Shown here piece by piece: positions 34,756 to 42,783 of a DNA stretch of 56,939 nt. Origin of the DNA: a bacterium (GTDB taxonomy: Bacteria > Bacillota > Clostridia > Christensenellales > Aristaeellaceae). Where the stretch lies: assembly GCA_004563405.1 (NCBI GenBank), contig SFTH01000018.1, forward strand, positions 1-56,939, written 5' to 3'. A program made the position numbers and the translations under genes. Position 1 is the stretch's first letter; each line of letters begins with the position of its first letter. The notes beneath the pieces are model-generated. The model was given only the letters and a program-made list of their open reading frames with translations, was not told the DNA's origin and made no database searches.

Positions 34756-35355
34756 ATGAAACGCACGGGCTCCTCGCAGGAAACGAAGCGGGCGCTGGCT
34801 GCGTCGCTGAAGAAGCTGATGAACAAAAAGCTGCTGTCCAAAATCACGATCAACGAGATCGTGCAGGACTGCGGCTTGAATCGCAACAGCTTCTATTATC
34901 ACTTTGAGGACATCTACGCGCTGTTCAAGTGGATGCTGGAGCAGGAGGCCGTGGAGGTCGTCAGGCAGTTCGATCTGGTGCTGGACTACCGGGAGGCCAT
35001 CCAGTTCGTAATGGACTACGTCAGCGAAAACAGGCACATCGTCAACGGCGCCTATGACGCCATGAGCCGCGAGGGCCTCAAGCGCTTCTTCTACGCGGAC
35101 TTCATCGACATCGTGCGCAGCTACATCGACGGCGTGGCGGATCAATACGGCGTGGACGTGGACGGGGACTACAGGAATTTCCTCGCCGAATTCTTCACCG
35201 AGGCCATCTCCGGGACGATCCTCTCCTGGTGCGCAAGCGGCGACAGCGACCTCCAGAACCGGGAAAAAACGCTGCTCTACTTGGAGAACATCATGCACAG
35301 CATCGTCCCCCAGACGCTGGTGCTCCAGGATGCCCGCGCGGAATCCACGCAATGA
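34756..35355 (+). CDS. TetR-family regulator (DhaS-like)
   Basis: A 199-residue TetR-type repressor. The helix-turn-helix is at residues 9-52: TKRALAASLKKLMNKKLLSK, then ITINEIVQDCGLNRNSFYYH and F, with recognition helix ending FYYHFEDIYAL. The C-terminal domain is the TetR_C_8 type found in DhaS/YbiH-like regulators. It is transcribed away from the MMPL export cassette and is the obvious candidate repressor for it. The start follows GGAGGA; a longer frame upstream overlaps the promoter and is rejected. Confidence 0.82.
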   Translation: MKRTGSSQETKRALAASLKKLMNKKLLSKITINEIVQDCGLNRNSFYYHFEDIYALFKWMLEQEAVEVVRQFDLVLDYREAIQFVMDYVSENRHIVNGAYDAMSREGLKRFFYADFIDIVRSYIDGVADQYGVDVDGDYRNFLAEFFTEAISGTILSWCASGDSDLQNREKTLLYLENIMHSIVPQTLVLQDARAESTQ

Positions 35356-35382
35356 CCGCGCCTCCCGAATCGGGTAATCCCC

Positions 35383-35412
35383 CGGCTCTGTCACGCCAGA
35401 GCCGATTTTTTT
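35383..35412 (+). terminator. Terminator of the TetR gene
   Basis: Stem CGGCTCTG (35383-35390) with CAGAGCCG (35397-35404), loop TCACGC, followed by ATTTTTTT. Confidence 0.9.
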
Positions 35413-35484
35413 CTGTCCTTTTCCCCGTGCCCCGCGCATTTGCGCCCTGTCCGCCGAAAATCCCTTGCGCAGCCGCATTTCACC

Positions 35485-35513
35485 TTGCAACGGCGTAAAA
35501 AATGGTTTACAAT
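35485..35513 (+). promoter_or_regulatory. Promoter of the Cof-hprK-glk-pepT-dapF unit
   Basis: TTGCAA (35485-35490), 17 bases, TACAAT (35508-35513), about 50 bases ahead of the first start. Confidence 0.65.
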
Positions 35514-35566
35514 AGATGCGTATGGGCGGCGGCGCAAAGCCGCGCCCTCCGAGAGGAATGATTGAA

Positions 35567-36379
35567 ATGATACGAATGATCGTCACCGATCTGGACGGAA
35601 CCCTGCTGGCGGGCAAGAGCGTGCTTCCCGAGGAGAACATCCGCGCGCTGCGCCGGGCCATGGACGCGGGCGTGAAGGTGGTGCTGGCCAGCGGCCGCAT
35701 GCTGGAAGCCACGCTGCCCATCGCGGAGGCCATCGGCGTGAACGCGCCGCTGTCGCTGTTCAATGGCGCCATGACCTACGACCTGGCCACCGGGCAGGTG
35801 CTGCGGGCGCACACCATCCCCCGGGAGACCGGCCTGCGGGTGCTGCGGGAGATCGAGGCGCGGGGCGGCTATGTGCACGCCTTTCCCGGCAGGGGCTTCT
35901 ATCTGGAGGAGCGCTGCCACTGGACGGACTACTACGAGAACAAGATCGGCGTGAAGGGCACGCGGGTCGGCCGCAAGCTCTCCGAATGGCTGGAGAGCGA
36001 TCTGTTCAAGCTGCTGTGCATCGGCGAGGCCGCGGAGCTGGACGCGCTGGCGGCGCAGCTGCGCCCGATGTTCCCGGAGCTGAACTTTGTCAAGTCCGGC
36101 GAATACCACCTGGAGGTGGTGTGCGCGGGCGTGGACAAGGCCAGCGGCCTGAAGGATGTAGGCGAGGTGACCGGCGTCTCCCCGGAGGAGATGCTGGCTT
36201 TTGGCGACGAGATGAACGATCTGCCCATGTTGCTCTACGCGGGCACGGGCTACGCCATGGAAAACGCCGTGGAGGGCGTGCGCAGGGCGCTCAAGTACGT
36301 CGCGCCCCGCAATACCGACTGCGGCGTGGCGCGCATCGTCGACCTCTATCTGAGCGAGGGACGAATGGGAAGGAGCTGA
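35567..36379 (+). CDS. Cof-type HAD phosphatase
   Basis: A 270-residue HAD hydrolase of the Cof/IIB group, which removes phosphate from sugar phosphates, nucleotides or FMN. Motif I is VTDLDGTLL, motif II LASGRM, and the late motifs are DKASGLKDV and GDEMNDLPML. The cap domain lies between residues about 80 and 190. I choose the ATG at 35567 (MIRMIVTD) with GAGAGG ten bases ahead. It is the first gene of a five-gene run with hprK, ROK kinase, pepT and dapF, which are closely spaced or overlapping. Confidence 0.85.
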   Translation: MIRMIVTDLDGTLLAGKSVLPEENIRALRRAMDAGVKVVLASGRMLEATLPIAEAIGVNAPLSLFNGAMTYDLATGQVLRAHTIPRETGLRVLREIEARGGYVHAFPGRGFYLEERCHWTDYYENKIGVKGTRVGRKLSEWLESDLFKLLCIGEAAELDALAAQLRPMFPELNFVKSGEYHLEVVCAGVDKASGLKDVGEVTGVSPEEMLAFGDEMNDLPMLLYAGTGYAMENAVEGVRRALKYVAPRNTDCGVARIVDLYLSEGRMGRS

Positions 36380-36383
36380 AGCC

Positions 36384-37328
36384 ATGATCCGCGAGAAGGA
36401 CTTTGTGGAGGCCCTGGGCCTCAAGCGCATCTACGACGCGAAGCTGAAGTACCTGCCGATCGAGGTGAGCAATTCCACGCGGCCGGGACTTCAGCTGGCG
36501 GACTACTGGGACTTCTTCGCCTACGAGCGCCCGCAGCTGCTGGGCCTGGTGGAGATGACCTATCTCTCCAGCCTGGACGAGAGCACCCGCCGGGCGCGGC
36601 TGACCAAGCTGTTCAACTACAAACTGCCCTGCATCATCATCTGCCGCGGCATCCCCTGCTATGACGAGATGCTCATCCTCGCGGCGGCCCATCGCATCCC
36701 CATCTACTCCACCGCGAAGGAGACCACGAAGTTCGAGCTGGAGCTGATCCGCTATCTGAACCAGTGCCTCGCGCCCCACGAGACGCGCCACGGCGTGCTG
36801 GTGAACGTGTTCGGCACGGGCCTGCTCATCACGGGCAACTCCGGCGTGGGCAAGAGCGAGGCGGCGCTGGAGCTGATCAAGCGCGGCCACCAGCTGGTGG
36901 CCGACGACGTGGTGATGATCCGCCGCATCAACGACAGCCGCCTGGAGGGCGAATCCCCGGAGCGGGTGCGCCACTTCATGGAGATCCGCGGCGTGGGCAT
37001 CATCAACGTGGCGAACATCTATGGCGCGGGCGCGGTGCAGCGCCGCAAGTCCATCGACATGGAGGTTCACCTGGAGATGTGGCAGGACGGCAAGGAGTAC
37101 GACCGCCTGGGCCTCACCGACACCTACACCGAAATCCTCGGCGTGAAGATTCCCACGCTGCTGCTGCCCATCCATCCCGGCCGCAACCTGGCCGTGGTGC
37201 TGGAGGTGGCCGCGCGCAATTTCCGCCAGAAGCAGATGGGCTACAACGCCGCAGTGGAACTGGCCCGGCGCAGCGCCGAATTCGCCATGCGCGAGAGCGA
37301 GGACGACGAGGAAGAGAGCGAAACCTGA
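36384..37328 (+). CDS. hprK: HPr kinase/phosphorylase
   Basis: A 314-residue HprK, which phosphorylates and dephosphorylates Ser46 of HPr and so sets carbon catabolite repression through CcpA in Bacillota. The P-loop is GNSGVGKS (151-158), with the conserved RHGVLV just before it, and the family signature is MEIRGVGIINVANIYGAGAV. The C-terminal ELARRSAEFAMR is the usual end helix. AAGGAG lies before the start, four bases after the preceding stop. HPr itself is not encoded in the window. It is followed by a glucokinase, which makes sense for a sugar-sensing unit. Confidence 0.95.
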   Translation: MIREKDFVEALGLKRIYDAKLKYLPIEVSNSTRPGLQLADYWDFFAYERPQLLGLVEMTYLSSLDESTRRARLTKLFNYKLPCIIICRGIPCYDEMLILAAAHRIPIYSTAKETTKFELELIRYLNQCLAPHETRHGVLVNVFGTGLLITGNSGVGKSEAALELIKRGHQLVADDVVMIRRINDSRLEGESPERVRHFMEIRGVGIINVANIYGAGAVQRRKSIDMEVHLEMWQDGKEYDRLGLTDTYTEILGVKIPTLLLPIHPGRNLAVVLEVAARNFRQKQMGYNAAVELARRSAEFAMRESEDDEEESET

Positions 37329-37356
37329 TCAATTCATGCACACGGAGGCAAGACAC

Positions 37357-38310
37357 ATGCTCTATATAGGAATCGACGTCGGCGGCACCGGCATCAAGGC
37401 GGGCGTCGTCAGCGAAAATGGAACGATACTGCACAAGCTCAGCTGCCCCACGCTCCGGGAGCGCGGCCACGAGGCCGTGATTCACGACATGGCGCGCCTC
37501 TCCCTTCAGGTTCTGGCGGAGAGCGGACATGCGCTGGAGGAGATTCACTCCGTCGGCGTGGGCATACCCGGCATGCAGGATCCCCGCACCGGGCGCATCC
37601 CCTTCTGCACCAACCTCGGCTGGCACGACGTGCCGCTGGTGGAGCTGTTGCAGCAGGAGATCGACAAGCCCGTCTACGTCAACAACGACGCCACCGTCGC
37701 CGGTCTGGCGGAATCCATCGCGGGCGTGAGCGCGGGCACGAAGAATTCCGTGTTCATCACGCTGGGCACCGGCGTGGGCGGCGGCGTGGTGCTGGACGGC
37801 AAGCTGTTCATGGGCCCCCACGGCATCGCCACGGAGGTCGGCCACATGATCACCGTGGCCGGCGGCGAGATGTGCACCTGCGGAAACCGGGGCTGCTGGG
37901 AGCGCTACGCCAGCGCCACCGCCATCATCCGGGAGGGCCGGCGCTTCGCCGAGGCCCACCGGGATTGCGCCCTCTTCCGCGCGGTCAACGGCAATCTGGA
38001 TCAGATCGAGGCCCGCACCGTGATCGACCTGGCCAAGGCCGGCGACCCGGACTGCGAAAAGCTCTTCGACAATTACGTCTACCACCTCACCGTGGGCCTG
38101 ATCAACCTGATCAACCTCTACGACCCGGAGATCATCGCCCTGGGCGGCGGCGTGTCCAAGGCAGGAACCTTCCTGCTGGACAAGGTCAACGCCCTGCTGC
38201 CGGAGATGATCTTCTTCAAGACCATGCCCCACGCGAGAATCGAGCTCGCCCGCCTGGGCAACGACGCCGGCATCATCGGCGCAGCCATGCTGGGCAGACA
38301 GGAGGCGTAA
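37357..38310 (+). CDS. glk: ROK-family glucokinase
   Basis: A 317-residue sugar kinase of the ROK family that should make glucose 6-phosphate from glucose and ATP. The ATP motif is GIDVGGTGIKAG at the N-terminus, the second phosphate motif is TLGTGVGGGVV, and the zinc-binding set is EVGHM with CTCGNRGCWERYAS. The length is normal. GGAGG precedes the ATG by eight bases. It probably acts on sugar brought in by the ABC importers in this window, but it is not linked to them. Confidence 0.9.
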   Translation: MLYIGIDVGGTGIKAGVVSENGTILHKLSCPTLRERGHEAVIHDMARLSLQVLAESGHALEEIHSVGVGIPGMQDPRTGRIPFCTNLGWHDVPLVELLQQEIDKPVYVNNDATVAGLAESIAGVSAGTKNSVFITLGTGVGGGVVLDGKLFMGPHGIATEVGHMITVAGGEMCTCGNRGCWERYASATAIIREGRRFAEAHRDCALFRAVNGNLDQIEARTVIDLAKAGDPDCEKLFDNYVYHLTVGLINLINLYDPEIIALGGGVSKAGTFLLDKVNALLPEMIFFKTMPHARIELARLGNDAGIIGAAMLGRQEA

Positions 38311-38313
38311 CCC

Positions 38314-39534
38314 ATGCGCGCATACGAGCGCCTTCTGCGCTACATTCAGTTTGACACCGCCTCCAGCGAAAAAAGCGAAACCTGCCCCAGCACGCCCGGT
38401 CAGCTGGTTCTGGGCCGCGCGCTGGTGGAGGAGATGCTCGAAATGGGCATCTCCGACGCGCGCATCGACGAAAACGGCTACGTCTACGGCTCCATCCCGG
38501 CCACGGCCCCGGGCTATCCCGCCATCGGCCTCATCGCCCACATGGACACCGTGGACTGCGTGCCTGCCCTGCCCATGAACGCCCGCATCGTGGAGAACTA
38601 CGACGGCGGTGCGGTGCGCCTGGACGGCGGCGACCTGCTCGATCCCGCGGACTTCCCGGAGCTTAAGCTCCGGGCCGGCAAGGATCTGATCGTCACCGAC
38701 GGCAGGACCCTGCTGGGCGCAGACGACAAGGCGGGCCTCGCCGAGATCCTCACCGCCTGCGAAGCGCTCCTGCACAGCGACGCTCCCCACGGCAGGGTCT
38801 GCATCGGCTTCACGCCCGACGAGGAGACCGGCCGGGGCGCGGACCGCTTCGACATCTCCGGCTTCGGCGCGGACTACGCCTACACCGTGGACGGCGACGA
38901 GGTGGGCGGCGTGGAATATGAAAACTTCAACGCCGCGTCCGTGCGCCTGACCTTCCACGGCAAGAGCGTGCACCCCGGCAGCGCCAAGGACAAGCTGATC
39001 AACGCGGCGCTGATCGCCATGGAGTTCAATTCCATGCTCCCACCCCAGGAGCGTCCGGAACATACCGAGGGCAACGAGGGCTTCTACTACCTCTGCGAGA
39101 TCTCCGGCGGCACGGAGCTTGCGCGGGCGGACTACATCCTCCGCGACCACGACCGCGCCCGCTTCGAGGCGCGCAAGCAGACCATCGCGCGCATCGCCGC
39201 GTACCTGAACGAAAAGTACGGCCCCGGATGCGTGGACTGCCAGATGCAGGACTCCTACTTCAACATGCGCGAGGTCATCGAGCCCCACATGCACATCATC
39301 CGCCGGGCGGAGGCGGCCTACCGCGCCGTGGGCGTCGAGCCCTTCGCCAAGCCCATCCGCGGCGGCACGGACGGCGCGCGCCTGTCCTTCGACGGCCTGC
39401 TCTGCCCGAATCTGGCCACCGGCGGCATGAACTTCCACGGCCGCTTCGAATGCATCGCCGTGCAGGATATGGATTTGATGGCCGACATGCTCTTCCAGCT
39501 GCTCACCCTTCCCCCGGAGGTGGACGAGGCGTGA
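38314..39534 (+). CDS. pepT: Peptidase T (tripeptide aminopeptidase)
   Basis: A 406-residue M20B zinc peptidase that removes the N-terminal residue from tripeptides. The metal ligands and catalytic residues are in IAHMDTVD, GADDKAGLAE and TPDEETGRGAD, followed by TVDGDEVGGVEYENFNAA and GGTDGARLSF. It starts three bases after the glucokinase stop and overlaps the dapF start (GTGA). The length is normal for PepT. Confidence 0.92.
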   Translation: MRAYERLLRYIQFDTASSEKSETCPSTPGQLVLGRALVEEMLEMGISDARIDENGYVYGSIPATAPGYPAIGLIAHMDTVDCVPALPMNARIVENYDGGAVRLDGGDLLDPADFPELKLRAGKDLIVTDGRTLLGADDKAGLAEILTACEALLHSDAPHGRVCIGFTPDEETGRGADRFDISGFGADYAYTVDGDEVGGVEYENFNAASVRLTFHGKSVHPGSAKDKLINAALIAMEFNSMLPPQERPEHTEGNEGFYYLCEISGGTELARADYILRDHDRARFEARKQTIARIAAYLNEKYGPGCVDCQMQDSYFNMREVIEPHMHIIRRAEAAYRAVGVEPFAKPIRGGTDGARLSFDGLLCPNLATGGMNFHGRFECIAVQDMDLMADMLFQLLTLPPEVDEA

Positions 39535-40352
39535 TTTTTACCAAGATGCACGGCATCGGCAACGACTTCATCGTCGCGGACGCCATCCGCAATCCCTTCC
39601 CCACCGACCCCGCCGCCCTGGCCCGCAGGCTCTGCGCCCGCCGCTTCGGCGTGGGCGCGGACGGGTTGATCCTCATGTGCCCCAGCGACCGGGCGGACGC
39701 GACCATGCGCATCTTCAACAGCGACGGCTCCGAGCCGGAGATGTGCGGCAACGGCATCCGCTGCGCCGCGAAGTTCCTCTACGACAGCGGCCTGTGCCGC
39801 CGGGAGGAGATGGCGATCGACACCCGCGCGGGCGTGAAGGCCATCCGTCTTCAGCCGGACGGCCCCCGCGCGCTGGTGACGGTGGACATGGGCGCGCCGG
39901 ACTTCGCGCCCGCGCGCATCCCCGTGGCCGCCCCGGGCAACCGCATCCGGGTCGATCTGGGCGGGCGCGCGGTGGAATTCTTCTGTGCCTCCATGGGCAA
40001 TCCCCACGCCGTGACCTTCGACCTCTATCCCGAAGAGGACGACTTCCGTCGCTTCGGCGCGGAAATGGAGCGCCATCCCCTCTTCCCCGCCCGGGCGAAC
40101 ATCGAATTTTGCCGGGTGGAGGACGCGGAGCATGTGCGCGTGAAGGTTTGGGAGCGGGGCGACGGCCCCACCCTGGCCTGCGGAACCGGCTCCTGCGCGG
40201 TGCTGGCCGCGGGCGTGGAGCTTGGCCTGCTGCGCCGCAGCGCGGAGATCCGCCTGCCCGGCGGCGCGCTCCGGGACGAATGGCGCGACGACGGCCACAT
40301 CTACATGACCGGCCCCGCCGAAACCGTGTTCACCGGCAGCATCGACAAATAG
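39531..40352 (+). CDS. dapF: Diaminopimelate epimerase
   Basis: A 273-residue DapF, which converts LL- to meso-diaminopimelate for lysine and peptidoglycan. The two catalytic cysteines are in EMCGNGIRC and ACGTGSCA. The N-terminus FTKMHGIGNDFI is the family start. The start is a GTG at 39531, overlapping the pepT stop, with GGAGG ten bases ahead; longer in-frame reading upstream lies inside pepT. It is the last gene before a strong terminator. Confidence 0.93.
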   Translation: MIFTKMHGIGNDFIVADAIRNPFPTDPAALARRLCARRFGVGADGLILMCPSDRADATMRIFNSDGSEPEMCGNGIRCAAKFLYDSGLCRREEMAIDTRAGVKAIRLQPDGPRALVTVDMGAPDFAPARIPVAAPGNRIRVDLGGRAVEFFCASMGNPHAVTFDLYPEEDDFRRFGAEMERHPLFPARANIEFCRVEDAEHVRVKVWERGDGPTLACGTGSCAVLAAGVELGLLRRSAEIRLPGGALRDEWRDDGHIYMTGPAETVFTGSIDK

Positions 40353-40388
40353 AGCGATGCCGCATCCGGCCGCAAACTTTCCCACGAC

Positions 40389-40426
40389 AAAGCGCCGCCC
40401 CCGCACATGCGGGAGCGGCGCTTTCT
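40389..40426. terminator. Terminator between dapF and a convergent HTH gene
   Basis: Outer stem AAAGCGCCGC (40389-40398) with GCGGCGCTTT (40415-40424) and an inner stem CCCGCA/TGCGGG; T-rich on both sides, so it probably serves both strands. Confidence 0.8.
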
Positions 40427-40439
40427 GTCCGTATGCCCT

Positions 40440-40691
40440 CTAATCGTCCTCCAGAAGCGCTTCGTAGCTTACGCGAAGCGTCTTCGCAATCACCTTCAGT
40501 TCGATATCCGTAACAAAACGTTCTCCGCTTTCAATTCGCTGAACCACATTCTTATCGACTTCCAGTCCGGAGAGTTGAAGCATCTCGGCGAACTTGCGCT
40601 GCGACGGCTTGCCCGGTAGCGCGAGCCGATACTGCCGCATCTTCCCGCCGCATATGTTGTTCCGCCCCGCGACAGACTTATTTTTATACAT
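40440..40691 (-). CDS. Small XRE-family regulator
   Basis: An 83-residue helix-turn-helix protein. The XRE domain covers residues 19-80: KMRQYRLALPGKPSQRKFAE, then LEVDKNVVQRIESGERFV and the closing ELKVIAKTLRVSYEALL. A short basic N-terminal tail (MYKNKSVAGRNN) precedes it. GGGGAGAA precedes the ATG at 40691. The promoter is bracketed by two related inverted repeats, so autoregulation is likely. It may have other targets; none is obvious. Confidence 0.8.
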   Translation of the reverse strand: MYKNKSVAGRNNICGGKMRQYRLALPGKPSQRKFAEMLQLSGLEVDKNVVQRIESGERFVTDIELKVIAKTLRVSYEALLEDD

Positions 40692-40704
40692 TTTGTTCTC
40701 CCCG

Positions 40705-40776
40705 CGACATTCAGTAATTGTCAACGAGAAAATTATATGATAAAATGAAGCCGCTTTTGACATTTACTAAATGTCA
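40705..40776 (-). promoter_or_regulatory. Promoter of the XRE gene bracketed by two operators
   Basis: TATAAT on the minus strand at 40732-40737. O1 (40758-40776) is a perfect 9-1-9 inverted repeat, TGACATTTA / TAAATGTCA, overlapping the -35 region. O2 (40705-40723) is a weaker copy (CGACATTCA / TAATTGTCA) just after the expected transcript start. Confidence 0.65.
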
Positions 40777-40928
40777 TTCGTGAATTCTTCTGTTCCGTAT
40801 GCAGAATTGCAACCGATCCGCCATCGTGGAAACCGGCCCGTTGAATCGCGGCATTTCATCGCCGCCACCAAAATACGGAAACTGCGCCCGTTTTTTCCAC
40901 CGGCGGCGGACTGAAGGGAGGGACGCAT

Positions 40929-41213
40929 CTGGATTACGGCAGCATCGGCCGGGAAATTCGCCTGTGCAGGCAAAAACTCGGCCTCTCCCAGGAACAGCTC
41001 GCCGAGCGGGCGGGCATCTCCCCCTCCTTTCTCGGACACATCGAGCGCGGCACGCGCAAGCTGAGCGTGGAAACCCTCTGCGGGCTCGCCGTCGCGCTCC
41101 ACTGCTCCGCCGACGCGCTGCTGGGCGCAAACATCCCGAGCGCGCCCGCCGCCGTCTCCGCCCGGGCGCTGCTGCGCATGGCCCTGCGCATGGCGGAGGA
41201 AGAAGCGCCGTAG
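40929..41213 (+). CDS. XRE-family regulator with a non-ATG start
   Basis: A 94-residue helix-turn-helix protein read from 40929: DYGSIGREIRLCRQKLGLSQ, then EQLAERAGISPSFLGHIERG and TRKLSVETLCGLAVALHCSA. This is a textbook Cro/CI domain, followed by a short Ala-rich tail ending MALRMAEEEAP. There is no ATG in the right place; the best start is a CTG at 40929, six bases after GGGAGGG. It is divergent from the other XRE gene with about 165 bases between them, and no clear promoter is seen. It converges on the DUF401 gene at a strong terminator. Target unknown. Confidence 0.7.
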   Translation: MDYGSIGREIRLCRQKLGLSQEQLAERAGISPSFLGHIERGTRKLSVETLCGLAVALHCSADALLGANIPSAPAAVSARALLRMALRMAEEEAP

Positions 41214-41323
41214 CCTCCGCCTCAATCCGTGCAAATGCACAGGGCAAAGCAATTCGGCTGGAGTCTCCGTCCGCCGGACAGGGCGCGGCAAAACACCCGG
41301 CAAATCAAAACCTGACACGCAAA

Positions 41324-41363
41324 GACGCCCACCGAAGCATTTCGGTGGGCGTCCCTTTCTTTT
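41324..41363. terminator. Terminator between the XRE and DUF401 genes
   Basis: A perfect 13-base-pair stem (41324-41336 with 41341-41353, loop GCAT) followed by CCTTTCTTTT on the plus strand and TTTGCG on the minus strand. Confidence 0.85.
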
Positions 41364-41377
41364 CGCTCCCGCGTCGC

Positions 41378-42577
41378 TCAGAACAACAGCAGCACGTTGT
41401 AGTATCCGATCATCAGCGCGCAGAACAGCAGCGCCCGGGGCAGGGTCTTGCGAACCAGCGCGCCCAGGCTGATGTGGTAGTATTCCGCCGCCACCACCAG
41501 GCAGACGTGGGTGGGCGAAACCTGGCTGGCCGCGTGGCACATGCACATCAGCAGCACTGTCAGCTCCACGCCCCCGCCCAGCGCAGAGAAGGCCAGCGGC
41601 GCGCCGAGGGCGATGATGCCCGTGTTGCCGCTGATGATGCCGCCCAGAAAGAACATCAGCGCGAACACCAGATAGCCCGGCACCGGCAGCGCCGAGAGCG
41701 CCCCGGGCAACAGCTCCAGCGCCCCCGTGTAGGCGATGAACTCCTTGAGCGCCAGCACCAGAAAGGTGTTGAGCAGCAGCTTCCATTCAAAGGCGCTGCG
41801 CAGCATGCGCCACAGTTCCGCCGGCCGGAAGCGGTAGACCGCTGCCGAAGCCAGTATGGACACGGCCAGCGCGGGCACCACCTGCATGCCGCCGATCAGA
41901 ATCAGCGCCAGGATCAGCAGCAGCGGCCACAGGTGCTGGAGCAGGTGCAGTGCGTCCGCGCGGCGGCTCCGGCTGCGGGGCGTGCCGGGATCCCGGGGCA
42001 GGCGGCGCAGGTAGGGAAAGTAGGCCATCAGCCCCAGCACCAGCATCGGAGGGAGCATGCCCAGCATGAAGCTGCCCAGCGGCACGCCGGAGAGGTTTGC
42101 CATCAGCAGCACGCCGGAATAGGTGGGCAGGGCGCTCTCCGGAATGTGGCGCACCCAGTTGGTCACAAATGCCTGCTCCCTGGACTCGAGATAGCCGTCC
42201 GTCGCGTCCCGCACGATATCGCCGCAGAGGATCATCGCCGCAGCGGAGGGCAGCAGCCCAATGAACAGGGGCGCGCCCATGGCGTTCACCCGGCGGTTGT
42301 GAAACAGGCCGTTCAGATCCTGCTGGGCCAGCTTGATCTGGCTGCGCGCCTCCAGCATCCGCTGCAGGAAGGTGATCAGATACAGCGAGACCAGCACCGA
42401 CAGGGAGCTCCAGTCGGCAAACACGCGCCCCACCCGCCCCAGCGCGGCGACGGGCGGTATGCGATAGAGCAGCGCCGCGGCCAGAAGGCCGCCCAGTATG
42501 GCCTGATACAGCGGCCGGCGCAGCGCCAGCAGCAGTATGATCATCAAAAACACGATTCCCAGATAAACAAGTGCCAT
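41378..42577 (-). CDS. DUF401 family membrane transporter-like protein
   Basis: A 399-residue membrane protein of the DUF401 family (COG1906), related to ion/organic-anion transporters. About ten to twelve hydrophobic segments are visible. Family-like blocks are FIGLLPSAAAMILCGDIV near residue 105 and the late ISGNTGIIALGAPLAFS and MCMCHAASQVSPTHVCLVV, which resemble the paired re-entrant loops of anion transporters. GGGAGGAAG precedes the start. It has its own promoter and no operon partner. The substrate is unknown. Confidence 0.75.
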   Translation of the reverse strand: MALVYLGIVFLMIILLLALRRPLYQAILGGLLAAALLYRIPPVAALGRVGRVFADWSSLSVLVSLYLITFLQRMLEARSQIKLAQQDLNGLFHNRRVNAMGAPLFIGLLPSAAAMILCGDIVRDATDGYLESREQAFVTNWVRHIPESALPTYSGVLLMANLSGVPLGSFMLGMLPPMLVLGLMAYFPYLRRLPRDPGTPRSRSRRADALHLLQHLWPLLLILALILIGGMQVVPALAVSILASAAVYRFRPAELWRMLRSAFEWKLLLNTFLVLALKEFIAYTGALELLPGALSALPVPGYLVFALMFFLGGIISGNTGIIALGAPLAFSALGGGVELTVLLMCMCHAASQVSPTHVCLVVAAEYYHISLGALVRKTLPRALLFCALMIGYYNVLLLF

Positions 42578-42618
42578 ATCTTCCTCCCGAACGTTCCCCT
42601 TTGTAGCGTCTGTTTTCC

Positions 42619-42647
42619 AGTATAAGGGCAACGCGCCCCGCTGTCAA
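42619..42647 (-). promoter_or_regulatory. Promoter of the DUF401 gene
   Basis: Minus strand TTGACA (42642-42647), 17 bases, TATACT (42619-42624). Confidence 0.75.
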
Positions 42648-42706
42648 TGCCGCCCCGCCGCGCGCCCTCCGGGCGAAGAAAGATTGAAAATGCCCAGCCC
42701 CAAATA

Positions 42707-42735
42707 TTGAAATTTTTTATTAAAAATGGTACTAT
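42707..42735 (+). promoter_or_regulatory. Promoter of the GGDEF/EAL gene
   Basis: TTGAAA (42707-42712), 17 bases rich in A and T, TACTAT (42730-42735), about 48 bases ahead of the start. Confidence 0.55.
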
Positions 42736-42783
42736 TAGACATTAGAATTCTCTGATTTTCTGTCGTGAAGCGGAGGAATTTTC

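Noticed and set aside
40799..42625. Long plus-strand frame covering the HTH gene and DUF401 region
   Set aside because: It crosses a strong bidirectional terminator and reads as low-complexity Gln/His/Arg; the real genes are the 94-residue XRE protein (+) and the DUF401 protein (-).
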